From positions 1 through 64,000 of the forward strand of contig NZ_FRCY01000009.1 in assembly GCF_900143075.1 (NCBI RefSeq): 64,000 nucleotides of DNA, written 5' to 3'. Shown here piece after piece: positions 1 through 7,806 of this stretch; positions within the stretch are counted from its first letter, which is position 1, and each line of letters starts with the position of its first letter. The notes beneath the pieces were generated by a model. That model searched no databases. It had not been told where the DNA came from and saw nothing but the letters and a program-made list of their open reading frames with translations. Made by a program: the position numbers and the translations under genes. This DNA is from Cyclobacterium lianum (GTDB lineage Bacteria; Bacteroidota; Bacteroidia; Cytophagales; Cyclobacteriaceae).

Positions 1-705
1 ATCAGCCCCCTATTGAGCAATATCCTGCTGGATTTGCTGGACAAGGAACTGGACAGGCGAAACCTGAAATACGTCCGTTACGCTGATGATTTCAGTATCT
101 ACACCAAGTCAAAGAAGGAAGCCAGAAAAGTGGGCAACGAGATTTATCTCTTTTTAAGAGATAAGCTCAGATTGCCCATCAACAGGGAGAAAAGCGGTAT
201 CCGAAGACCTTCCAATTTTGAGTTGTTGGGACATGCATTTGTACCGACATATCAGAAGGGGGACAAAGGAAAATACCAGCTGGTGGTGAAGAAGAGCAGC
301 TGGGAATCACTCAAGCGAAAGCTCAAACAGATTACCAAGAAAACCAGACCGTACAGTTTCGAGGAACGGCTTCACAAACTCAGAGAAGTCTGGATGGGAT
401 GGGTGAACAACTACCGGTTGGCAAGTATTCATGCCAAACTCAAACAGATTGACGAGTGGTTGAGAAACCGACTTCGCTATTGTATCTGGCATGACTGGAA
501 GAAGCCTGAGCGGAAACGCAAAAACCTGATCAGATTGGGCGTGGACCAAGACCATGCGTATGCGTGGAGCCGTACCAGAAAAGGTGGATGGGCGGTAGCT
601 CAGAGTCCGATTCTGAATACTACGATCACTTTGTCCCGCCTAAGGAGGAAAGGGTATGAATCCATGCTTTCCTATTACCTCAAATCTCAACCTACAATCC
701 AGTGA
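1..705 (+). CDS. ltrA: Group II intron reverse transcriptase/maturase (5'-truncated by window edge)
   Basis: Intron-encoded reverse transcriptase and splicing cofactor. Translation is open from base 1 in this frame (ISPLLSNILL, the conserved block before the catalytic strand), so the start lies upstream of the window and the TTG at 13 is not the real start. The catalytic YADD box is encoded at 79-90. The RT thumb and the group II maturase domain follow (about 315-560, with REVWMGWVNNYR), and the tail has the family's SPILN and SMLSYYLK blocks. There is no zinc-finger endonuclease. The TGA stop at 703-705 overlaps the first bases of intron domain V. Family assignment is secure; activity depends on the unseen N-terminus. 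Confidence 0.93.
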   Translation: MSPLLSNILLDLLDKELDRRNLKYVRYADDFSIYTKSKKEARKVGNEIYLFLRDKLRLPINREKSGIRRPSNFELLGHAFVPTYQKGDKGKYQLVVKKSSWESLKRKLKQITKKTRPYSFEERLHKLREVWMGWVNNYRLASIHAKLKQIDEWLRNRLRYCIWHDWKKPERKRKNLIRLGVDQDHAYAWSRTRKGGWAVAQSPILNTTITLSRLRRKGYESMLSYYLKSQPTIQ

Positions 706-787
706 ACCGCCCGGTACGAGGCCCGTACGCCGGGTGGTGTGTGAGGCGCTCCCCGTCAGAGGAATCTGGCGGGGCCGTCTACACGAT
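704..787 (+). ncRNA. Group II intron domains V and VI
   Basis: Domain V: the left strand ACCGCCCGG (706-714) pairs with CCGGGTGGT near 730-739, and an inner TACG/CGTA helix is capped by a small loop. Domain VI: CCCCGTCAG (751-759) pairs with CTGGCGGGG (766-774) with one G-T pair, and an unpaired A lies in the 3' strand near TCTACACG, as expected for the branch point. These assignments come from reading the pairing by eye; a covariance-model search would fix the exact ends. Confidence 0.75.
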
Positions 788-1305
788 TGTGGTGTCGTTT
801 TTTTATTTATTGCTTCAATTTCTATTCTTTCTGTTCGTCCTAAAATCCCAATCCTTATTAGAAGTCCGATTAGCATAAAAATTGGAAATAGTAATAGTGC
901 TAAACATCCGTAGTTCGAACTCCAATAGGTGAATTTATGTCCTTTTAGGTTTGGTCGGTCAAAAACAATGGATTTGTAATGTTTACCAAACAAATAAATG
1001 TCCTTGCTTGACCAACCCGTTTCGAAAACAGAGCCCAAAAATTTATCAACTTTCTTTTTATTCTCTTCGTTGAATTCAACGTCTCCAAATTCGCCTGACC
1101 AACCTTCTGTCTTTTTATTCCAATATTGAATATCGGATACTTTTTTCCATTCGTCATCTGGCCATATAAAACTCACTATTGTTCCTGTCCGAATGTGTTT
1201 TATGTCCAATGTAGGTGAGTCCTGCTGTCCTTTAATTTCAAAGTCTTCAGCAGGTTGGAATTTTTGGTCAATATATTCTTTCCAATTTTCGATTGCGTTT
1301 CTCTT
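788..1305 (-). pseudogene. Promoterless, doubly truncated ORF of unknown function next to the intron
   Basis: The frame is open on the minus strand from the stop at 1306-1308 to the intron boundary near 788 and then runs on into intron sequence, so its native end is lost. There is no ATG: the frame begins KRNAIENWKEY, and the first conventional-type start is a TTG at 1209. The visible part has a charged N-terminal region and one membrane segment (CLALLLFPIFMLIGLLIRI, about 930-870). I do not recognise the family. The ORF lies exactly between inverted 8-mers (787-794 and 1312-1319), suggesting a captured fragment or cassette rather than an intact gene. Confidence 0.45.
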
Positions 1306-1341
1306 TTAATGCACCACAACTTGTATATATACCTGACTGAT

Positions 1342-1379
1342 TCAGGGTTATGCAACCAAATTGAGGTGGATAACCCTGA
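1342..1379. repeat. Perfect 10-bp inverted repeat, 18-bp spacer
   Basis: TCAGGGTTAT (1342-1351) and ATAACCCTGA (1370-1379) are exact reverse complements. A third related CAGGGTT lies at about 1397-1403. The repeat sits between the recombinase remnant and the truncated ORF, where a recombinase recognition site would be expected, but no known att consensus is recognisable. Confidence 0.6.
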
Positions 1380-1423
1380 TAGAATCAATTTTCTGTCAGG
1401 GTTTAATATTACTGATAATTTCG

Positions 1424-1711
1424 TTAAAGATCGTCAAATGGCGACTTTATTTGTCGTAGGGACTGCGTACTGACATGGGTATATATCTCCGTTGTCTTAC
1501 TACTTTTATGTCCCAGTAGCTCCTGAATATAGCGCAAATCGGTTCCATTTTCCAAGAGGTGCGTAGCATAGGAATGCCGAAGCCAATGCAGTGTCACTGG
1601 TTTTTTGATTCCACTTTTTACCAGCTCCTTTAAAGCAAAATCATAGGGAAATTCCAGGCAGATCACCGGCAATCCCTCAAAAACAGCGTTTTTTAACACT
1701 ATGGTTTTCAT
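1424..1711 (-). pseudogene. Tyrosine recombinase remnant with internal deletion
   Basis: The frame encodes 95 residues from an ATG at 1711. Residues 1-32 ([13 protein letters not shown]...) resemble the extreme N-terminus of Bacteroidota tyrosine recombinases, and residues 33-95 are the C-terminal catalytic part: [16 protein letters not shown] (the H-x-x-R pair, H42 and R45), [16 protein letters not shown] (H68 and nucleophile Y77) and the terminal IKSPFDDL. The core-binding domain and the first catalytic Arg and Lys are missing, so roughly 200 residues were lost in frame. The product cannot be an active recombinase as it stands. The reading frame continues upstream without a stop, but that part shows no similarity to the family. 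Confidence 0.8.
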
Positions 1712-2061
1712 CGCAATAAAAAATATCTTAACAAGATAGTGGAATATTTTTAAAGTAAAAATAAAAAATAACTGAATTGCCGGAGTCAATATGGACCAGC
1801 TCCTGCCACGCCTGCACCGGGCATGAGCTCCCAGCAAACCTGACCCAAGGCCTTGCCGGAAAGGGCTTCCATGGAGAATGGCACCGGTTGTTCCAGGCCT
1901 GACGAGACCCAATGAGTTGTCGCATGTCCTATGCGCGGAATGATTGATGCCGTTTTTTTTCAAAAATCAGATTTTAATCAGATTCTTCCCGTAAATTTCT
2001 AACGATTTAAAACAACGGTTGAGCTATTTGCCAATACACCGTTTCTTACCTCTTAATCGAA
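1712..2061. other. Intergenic region with a GC-rich block, no recognised gene
   Basis: About 1790-1950 is markedly more GC-rich than the AT-rich DNA on either side and has several short self-complementary stretches. Short ORFs cross it on the minus strand but none resembles a known protein. It could be a remnant of another mobile element, such as intron or IS RNA. The last 100 bases form the leader of the deiminase gene at 2062. Confidence 0.4.
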
Positions 2062-3279
2062 ATGAAAACCAAGTTTGGATCTGAGGCATCTCCAGCCTGG
2101 CACATGTACCTGCTTGCAGCGCTGAGCACCCTCCTTTCCTATGCCTGCCAGCAACGGTCAGAAGTGAACCATACTGCCATGCCCCTGGCAGAATTTGATC
2201 CGCAGGAGAGTACCTATATCTGCTGGAGTCCGCAATTCCGGGAAATATCCCTCAGACTTATTGAGGAGATATCCAAAGAGGACCATGTCACCGTCTTTTA
2301 TAACCAGCGCAATCACCGGGCAGAAGCGCTGCAGGATTTGTTTGAACAGCGACAAATCAGCACAGAAAACCTTAGCCTGACGCCCTTTGAGTTGGAAAAT
2401 GACAATATCTGGATCAGGGACTATGGCCCCCTGCTCCTGCAGGACGAGCAGGGCCGGCAGGAATTGCTTGCTTTTCAATACCCCCATGAGGCCAACCAGG
2501 AATACAACCGATTCAGTGAGCAATATGCCAGGAATATGCAAATTCCCTTCCATAGGAGTGGCTTGTTCAGCGCCGGAGGAAGTCGGGAGATCAATGGTCG
2601 GGGCACCATCATCTTGATCGAAGGACACGAGAAATACATCAATCCGGGGCTCAGCCTGGAAGAAATCGAAGAGGAGTACAGGCAAAAGCTGAACCAAACC
2701 AACGTCATCTGGCTCAAAAAGGGCATACCGCAAGACGACCTGTTTGACAATGGTCCCCTGATCGACAACATTTACGGCAATGGAGTAAACTGGCATGTGG
2801 ATGAATTCTGCCGGTTTGCCGATGCCCAAACCATCCTGCTGGCCCAGGTAGACCCCGCCGACCTCGCACTGGATCCGTTCTACGAAGTGGTGCACGAACG
2901 CCTGGAGGAAAGCTATCAGATCCTGAAAGATGCCCGGGACCAGGATGGCAAGCCTTTTAAGATCATCCGGGTGCCGCAGGCACCCATCATTTTCGAGCAG
3001 GGACAATACAGGGGCCAGCCCATTTTGTATACACCCGTCACCAGCTATTTGAATTTTGTCCTCACCAACAGCCTGGTGGTGGTTCCCGCCTATTACAGTC
3101 CGGGTGAGCCCGATTTTATCCGGGAAAAGGACGAACAAGCCAAAAGGGCTTTTCAGGAAGTGTTTAAAAGCAGAAAAGTGGTGACGATCAATGCCACCGC
3201 ACTCAATTACAGCGGCGGGGGCCTCCACTGTATTACCATGCACCAGCCCAAAATCAGTAGGGGTACAAAGGCTGGTTAA
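2062..3279 (+). CDS. Agmatine/peptidylarginine deiminase-family lipoprotein
   Basis: Member of the PAD_porph/agmatine deiminase family (guanidine hydrolysis, releasing ammonia and a ureido product). Of its 405 residues the first 29 form a lipoprotein signal (LLAALSTLLSYAC, Cys29), so the enzyme is probably anchored outside the inner membrane. Family motifs are present: WIRDYGP (117-123), HVDE (245-248) and the C-terminal GGGLHC block with nucleophile Cys390. The guanidine-binding and catalytic residues therefore look complete. A lipoprotein signal favours a periplasmic or surface substrate (peptidyl-arginine or free agmatine) over cytosolic polyamine synthesis, where the partner aguB would be expected nearby and is not seen. 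The exact substrate cannot be read from sequence. Confidence 0.88.
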   Translation: MKTKFGSEASPAWHMYLLAALSTLLSYACQQRSEVNHTAMPLAEFDPQESTYICWSPQFREISLRLIEEISKEDHVTVFYNQRNHRAEALQDLFEQRQISTENLSLTPFELENDNIWIRDYGPLLLQDEQGRQELLAFQYPHEANQEYNRFSEQYARNMQIPFHRSGLFSAGGSREINGRGTIILIEGHEKYINPGLSLEEIEEEYRQKLNQTNVIWLKKGIPQDDLFDNGPLIDNIYGNGVNWHVDEFCRFADAQTILLAQVDPADLALDPFYEVVHERLEESYQILKDARDQDGKPFKIIRVPQAPIIFEQGQYRGQPILYTPVTSYLNFVLTNSLVVVPAYYSPGEPDFIREKDEQAKRAFQEVFKSRKVVTINATALNYSGGGLHCITMHQPKISRGTKAG

Positions 3280-3328
3280 TATTACTCCTTACGGCTGGCA
3301 AAGCAGCAAAATCCAGAAACGATTCGCC

Positions 3329-3823
3329 CTATTCCCCCGGAGCTACGATTTTCAAGGTATAATTCAATGTAGAAGAAATCGGTTTTTCATCCCTATCCAG
3401 CAGGTGCAGCAGCCCGTCTTTGTCTTGCCGGAAGCTTTTGAATGCGGTATTGTTTTCATCGAGCAGGCGTATGGCCATGGCACCCGGCTCACCTTCTAGT
3501 CCATATACGACTTCATAAAGGCCCGAACTCACAAATTCCCGGTCCCCGTCTGCTGTACCCAAATAGGTTTCCCTAAGCTCATAGGAGCGCTCTCTTTTGT
3601 CAGGACTGTTTTCCAGTTTGAGTGCTGTGCGGATGCCTTCACAGTCCGCACAGGGCAGCGTTCCTTCATAATGCATCCAGGTCGCTGTGCTGCTTTCAAG
3701 GACAATTTCTTCCGCTCCTGTTTGAGTATCTTCCATGATCTCTCCCTCTACCCGCCGCTCTTCGGTGGGCGCATCGCAGGAAAATATCCAGAGCAATGTG
3801 ATCAATGCCAGGCAGTTTTTCAT
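3329..3823 (-). CDS. NlpE N-terminal-like lipoprotein
   Basis: A 164-residue lipoprotein with lipobox IFSC (Cys16). The segment YEGTLPCADCEGIRTALKL near residues 53-71 carries the CxxC hallmark of the NlpE N-terminal (copper resistance/envelope stress) domain, followed by a beta-rich domain containing YELRETYLG and YEVVYGLEG. In enterobacteria NlpE signals envelope and copper stress through Cpx; no Cpx-like system is adjacent here, so only envelope localisation and fold are claimed. It is convergent with the deiminase gene, with about 50 bp between them. The domain is shorter than full NlpE and lacks the C-terminal OB domain, as is common in Bacteroidota. Confidence 0.8.
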   Translation of the reverse strand: MKNCLALITLLWIFSCDAPTEERRVEGEIMEDTQTGAEEIVLESSTATWMHYEGTLPCADCEGIRTALKLENSPDKRERSYELRETYLGTADGDREFVSSGLYEVVYGLEGEPGAMAIRLLDENNTAFKSFRQDKDGLLHLLDRDEKPISSTLNYTLKIVAPGE

Positions 3824-3930
3824 ATTTCAATCGGTTAATTTGCTAAAGCCGTATATTGTTCCGGTCTGCAGGAGAGCACAGCGTTTCTGCACATGCCCCC
3901 ACTCCCTGCACGGCGGGCCTGATATATAGC

Positions 3931-4881
3931 TTACTTATGGGTCAATTTAGGCAATTTCTCCAGCATATCTTCAATCAGGGCGGCTAAGTTGTAATCCGGG
4001 GTCCAGCCCCAATCCGATCTGGCCACCTGGTCATCTATGCTTTGCGGCCATCCGGCAGCGATGTCCTGCCGGTAATCCGGTGCATAGCCGATGCTAAATT
4101 CGGGCAAATGCTGCCGGATGCCCTGATAGAGTTCATCTGGGGTAAAGCTCAGAGCAGCAAGGTTGTAGGCAGATCTCACACTCAGGTTTTCTTTGGGTGC
4201 CTGCATCAGGGCCAGGGTGGCCTTGATGGCATCCGGCATGTACATCATGGGGAGCCGGGTATCGGAGTTCAGATAGGAATTGTATTTTTCGCCTGCAAGG
4301 GCCTTGTGAAAAATTTCCACCGCGTAATCTGTAGTGCCGCCTCCGGGACTGGATTTGTAGCCGATCAATCCGGGGTACCTCAGGCTACGGACATCTACAC
4401 CATAGTGCCGGTAGTAGTATTCACACCAGCGCTCTCCCGCCAGTTTGGAAATGCCATATACCGTGGTAGGCTCTTTTACCGCATACTGGGAAGTATGCTC
4501 CTTTGGGCTGTGGGGACCAAAGACTGCAATGGAAGAAGGCCAGAAAATCTTATCCAGCTTCAGTTCCTTTCCCATTTCCAACAGAAAAAGCAAACTGTCC
4601 ATGTTCAGTTTCCAGGCAAAAAGGGGTTTTTGCTCTGCGGTGGCTGAAAGTGTGGCCGCCAGGTGGTAGACCTGGGTGATTTTTTCCTTCCGGAGACATT
4701 CCTTTACCTGATCTTTGTCCAGGACATCCAGCAGAGCGAAACGGCAATAGGGGAATTTGCCGGCTGCTTCAGGGTTGATGTCTGTGGCCAGGACGGCCTC
4801 CGGCCCGTAGCGTTCACAAAGCCGCTGCGTCAATTCTGTCCCCAACTGTCCGGCGGCTCCGGTCACCAATAGTTTGTCCAT
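3931..4881 (-). CDS. tdh: L-threonine 3-dehydrogenase, SDR/epimerase type
   Basis: A 316-residue extended short-chain dehydrogenase. It has the Rossmann motif TGAAGQLG (residues 7-14), an SS pair at 116-117 and the catalytic Y142-x3-K146 (VYGISK), as in the UDP-galactose-epimerase-like threonine dehydrogenases. It would oxidise L-threonine to 2-amino-3-ketobutyrate with NAD. The neighbour supports this: the divergent gene starting 240 bp away is kbl, the next enzyme of the pathway. A different sugar epimerase is possible on fold alone, but the kbl context and the PGLIGYKSSPGGGTTDYAVE block typical of these dehydrogenases make tdh the best call. Confidence 0.88.
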   Translation of the reverse strand: MDKLLVTGAAGQLGTELTQRLCERYGPEAVLATDINPEAAGKFPYCRFALLDVLDKDQVKECLRKEKITQVYHLAATLSATAEQKPLFAWKLNMDSLLFLLEMGKELKLDKIFWPSSIAVFGPHSPKEHTSQYAVKEPTTVYGISKLAGERWCEYYYRHYGVDVRSLRYPGLIGYKSSPGGGTTDYAVEIFHKALAGEKYNSYLNSDTRLPMMYMPDAIKATLALMQAPKENLSVRSAYNLAALSFTPDELYQGIRQHLPEFSIGYAPDYRQDIAAGWPQSIDDQVARSDWGWTPDYNLAALIEDMLEKLPKLTHK

Positions 4882-5120
4882 GCGGGTTTATTTTGGTTTT
4901 TAGTTATTTTGGAGGCAATTTCAGAATTTTGTCACTATCATGTGTCATATTTCTTTAAAAATTGTAATTTCAGCTGTCAATGCCATTTGCTCAAAGGAAA
5001 GATGGTGGTGATTTGCCGGAAGACAAATCCCGCTGGCTTTCGGCGGCCCGGACTGGTGGGCTTGTCCGACCTGATTGGCAAAGAAACCGTGACCCGGTAT
5101 TAAACCTAAAAATCTACTCC

Positions 5121-6317
5121 ATGTTCGGATCCATTCAAGCGCAGCTACAACAAGAATTAGAAAATCTCAGAAAAGCAGGATTATACAAAGAGGAGCGGGT
5201 GATCCATTCCCCTCAGGGTGCGGAGATTCTGTTGAAGGACGGAAAAAAAGTCCTGAATTTTTGTGCCAACAACTACCTGGGGCTGTCCAGCCATCCAAAA
5301 GTAATTGAAGCGGCCAGGGCGGCAATCGATAGCCATGGTTTTGGACTTTCTTCCGTGCGTTTCATCTGCGGTACCCAGGACATACATAAAACCCTGGAAG
5401 AAAAAATCTCCGCTTTCCTGGGGACCGAAGACACCATTCTGTATGCGGCTGCCTTTGACGCCAACGGGGGAGTATTCGAGCCCCTTCTCGGCCCGGAAGA
5501 TGCCATTATCTCCGATGCGCTGAACCACGCTTCCATCATCGATGGGGTAAGGCTGTGCAAAGCCATGCGCTTTCGTTACCAGCACAACGATATGGCAGAT
5601 CTGGAAGCAAGGCTCAGGGAAGCCGATGAGAAAGGCGCACGGCACAAGTTGATTGTCACCGATGGTGTTTTTTCCATGGATGGTACCATTGCCCAACTGG
5701 ACAAGATCGTTGCGCTGGGAGAGAAATACCAGGCCATGGTGATGTCAGATGAATGCCATTCCACAGGCTTTATGGGAAAGACGGGCAGGGGTGTACACGA
5801 ACTGAAGGGAGTGATGGGCAAGATGGACATCATTACCGGCACGCTCGGAAAAGCCCTTGGCGGAGCTTCGGGAGGCTTTACTTCGGGCAGGAAGGAAATT
5901 GTAGAACTCCTGCGCCAGAAATCGCGGCCCTACCTGTTTTCCAATACCCTGGCGCCTGCCATTACAGGGGCATCCATAGCCGTGTTTGATTTGCTGTCAG
6001 AGACTACGGAACTCCGGGACCGGCTGGAAGAAAACACGCGTTTTTTCAGGAAAGGAATCCGTGAAGCTGGCTTTGAGATCAAAGAGGGAACACATCCCAT
6101 AGTTCCGATCATGCTGTATGAGGCTCCGCTGGCACAGCAGATGGCTGAGAAATTACTGGAAAAGGGCATTTATGTCATTGGTTTTTATTATCCGGTGGTT
6201 CCAAAAGGGGAGGCTCGGATCCGCGTGCAATTGTCAGCAGCCCACGAAAAACAGCACCTGGAAAAAGCGATCAAAGCCTTTACAGAAGTAGGAAAAGAAT
6301 TGGGTGTAATTGGCTAA
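5121..6317 (+). CDS. kbl: Glycine C-acetyltransferase (2-amino-3-ketobutyrate CoA ligase)
   Basis: PLP enzyme of the alpha-oxoamine synthase family that splits 2-amino-3-ketobutyrate with CoA into glycine and acetyl-CoA, completing threonine degradation with the divergent tdh. The ATG at 5121 is chosen because it gives 398 residues, the usual family length, starting [10 protein letters not shown]; the open frame reaches back to 4980 but that extension has no family similarity. The PLP lysine is K244 in [13 protein letters not shown], with the SDECHSTGF block at 209-217. The 240-bp tdh-kbl gap is unusually GC-rich at 4990-5100 and presumably holds both promoters; no known riboswitch was recognised. 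Repeats follow the gene. Confidence 0.95.
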   Translation: MFGSIQAQLQQELENLRKAGLYKEERVIHSPQGAEILLKDGKKVLNFCANNYLGLSSHPKVIEAARAAIDSHGFGLSSVRFICGTQDIHKTLEEKISAFLGTEDTILYAAAFDANGGVFEPLLGPEDAIISDALNHASIIDGVRLCKAMRFRYQHNDMADLEARLREADEKGARHKLIVTDGVFSMDGTIAQLDKIVALGEKYQAMVMSDECHSTGFMGKTGRGVHELKGVMGKMDIITGTLGKALGGASGGFTSGRKEIVELLRQKSRPYLFSNTLAPAITGASIAVFDLLSETTELRDRLEENTRFFRKGIREAGFEIKEGTHPIVPIMLYEAPLAQQMAEKLLEKGIYVIGFYYPVVPKGEARIRVQLSAAHEKQHLEKAIKAFTEVGKELGVIG

Positions 6318-6331
6318 TGGATGCTGCATAG

Positions 6332-6870
6332 TTTCACCACAGATGGCCACGGATTAACACAGATTTTTTTCTGGTGGTGTCTATACAATACCAGCAACCT
6401 TCGCTACTCTCTTAATTATTCATAGCTGGTCAACGGCGATTAGTAAATTATGGCTTAGCTCCCATTTAATCTGTGAGAATCTGAGTAATCTGTGGTGCCT
6501 GTTATTATTTCACCACAGATGGCCACGGATTAACACAGATTTTTTTTCCGGTGCTGTCAAGACAATACCAGCAACCTTCGCTACTCCCTTAATTATTCAT
6601 AGCTGGTCAACGGCGGTTAGTAAATATAATTATTGCTTGGCTCCCATTTAATCTGTGAGAATCTGAGTAATCTGTGGTGCCTGTTATTATTTCACCACAG
6701 ATGGCCACGGATTAACACAGATTTTTTTCCGGTGGTGTCTATTCAATACCAGCAACCTATGCTACTCTCTTAATTATTCATAGCTGGTCAACGGCGGTTA
6801 GTAAATATAATTATGGCTTAGCTCCCATTTAATCTGTGAGAATCTGAGTAATCTGTGGTCCCTGTTACTA
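6332..6870. repeat. Three tandem ~180-bp palindromic repeats
   Basis: Near-identical copies begin at 6332, 6508 and 6690 (periods 176 and 182), and a decayed fourth start lies at 6871-6886. Each copy opens with CACCACAGATGGCCACGG and closes with an AATCTGTGAG...AATCTGTGGTG arm, so its ends are inverted repeats of each other. The right arm of one copy and the left arm of the next are only 13 bases apart and can also pair. Copies differ by a few substitutions and small indels. The block lies between convergent kbl and cdaA. Similar CCACAGATTAACACAGATT-type intergenic elements occur in many bacteria; their function is unknown. Confidence 0.92.
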
Positions 6871-6939
6871 TTTCAGTACAGATTTTCTTGTGTAACTACT
6901 AACTTTCCCAAAGTTTGGTTTAGCTAAATAAAATGACGC

Positions 6940-7806
6940 TTACACCTCAGTAGGTTTTTTGAAATCTCTGGGTTTTTCTGTGCGGCTGACCGGTTCAAAT
7001 TTTTCATCGATTTCTTCCCCGGTCAGGTAATTGTTCGTGATTTCCCTGACTTCCTGAAAAGAAAGATTGTGCAAAACCTTGCCGTTTTTTGCCAGAGATA
7101 CCTGTCCGGTTTCTTCTGAAACGATCAGCACGAGTGAATCGGTGGCCTCTGACATGCCAATGGCCGCCCGGTGCCTGAGGCCAAACTGGGCCGGAACTTC
7201 CCGCTCCGTGACCGGCAGGATACATCTGGCAGCCTTTACCCGGCCGTTATAGATGATCACCCCACCGTCATGCAGGGGAGAATACTTGTTAAAAATGGAA
7301 ACCAACAGGCGCTTGGACACCAATGCATCGATCAGATCCCCGCTTTCGGCATAAAACTTCAGCTCGGAGTTTCTGGAGAGCACGATCAGCGCCCCGGTAC
7401 TGCTTCCGGAAAGTGTTTTGGAGGCTTCAATGATCGGGGTGACATTAAAGGCCAGGCTTTCTCTCTTCCTCCAGAAGAGCAGTTCCTGCCAGAGGTTTTC
7501 ATTGGAAAATATGGAAGATTTCCCCACAATGAGGAGAAATTTTCTGATTTCCTGCTGGAAGAGGATTATCGCTGCCAGCACACCTACACCCATAAACTGC
7601 CCGAGGATGATGGTGAGCAATTCCATCTGGGCGGCGCTTACCACCAGGTAAATGAGGTAAATCGAAAGAAACCCTAAAAAAATCTTAATGGCTACACTTC
7701 CACGCATCAGCTTATACACCTGATAGATCAGGATACTTACCAGCGCAATATCGATCAGGTTGACAAGTGAAACGTCCAGAAAGCCTATTTTAAAGAGTAA
7801 ATTCAA
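6940..7806 (-). CDS. cdaA: Diadenylate cyclase, CdaA family
   Basis: Membrane diadenylate cyclase making c-di-AMP from two ATP. Its 288 residues hold three N-terminal membrane segments (about 14-32, 38-58, 62-84), then the DAC (DisA_N) domain. Motifs are SPLHDGGVII (177-186) and LRHRAAIG (210-217). The usual DGA triad reads DGG here (180-182), while RHR (211-213) is intact. The start is a TTG at 7806 that overlaps the folP TGA stop (TTGA), a strong sign of translational coupling. A folP-cdaA pair is familiar in Bacteroidota, in contrast to the cdaA-glmM operon of Firmicutes. Confidence 0.94.
   Translation of the reverse strand: MNLLFKIGFLDVSLVNLIDIALVSILIYQVYKLMRGSVAIKIFLGFLSIYLIYLVVSAAQMELLTIILGQFMGVGVLAAIILFQQEIRKFLLIVGKSSIFSNENLWQELLFWRKRESLAFNVTPIIEASKTLSGSSTGALIVLSRNSELKFYAESGDLIDALVSKRLLVSIFNKYSPLHDGGVIIYNGRVKAARCILPVTEREVPAQFGLRHRAAIGMSEATDSLVLIVSEETGQVSLAKNGKVLHNLSFQEVREITNNYLTGEEIDEKFEPVSRTEKPRDFKKPTEV

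Larger units (their letters stand above)
1..787 (+). mobile_element. Group II intron, 3' portion (5' end outside window)
   Basis: The left edge is the 3' part of a group II intron: the C-terminal half of its reverse transcriptase/maturase, then RNA domains V and VI. The protein ends soon after the maturase domain without an endonuclease domain, which is typical of bacterial class C-like introns. The 3' boundary is placed near 785-787, just after the predicted domain VI bulged-A strand. The intron runs opposite to the ORF remnant that follows it. The 5' exon and most of the ribozyme lie before the window, so class, target site and activity cannot be settled here. Confidence 0.85.

Noticed and set aside
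13-13. TTG at 13 as the maturase start
   Set aside because: The frame is open to base 1 with the conserved ISPLLSN block before it, so the protein continues upstream of the window.
640-787. C-terminal extension of the minus-strand ORF into the intron
   Set aside because: This stretch is antisense to intron domains V-VI; it is open frame by chance.
2158-3243. 361-residue minus-strand ORF opposite the deiminase
   Set aside because: Complete shadow of the PAD-family gene, no family similarity; GC-skewed codon third positions produce it.
4980-5120. 47-residue N-terminal extension of kbl
   Set aside because: No similarity to the family, and ATG 5121 gives the standard length.
6332-6870. CRISPR array or IS element
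   Set aside because: Units are long and palindromic with no unique spacers and no transposase.
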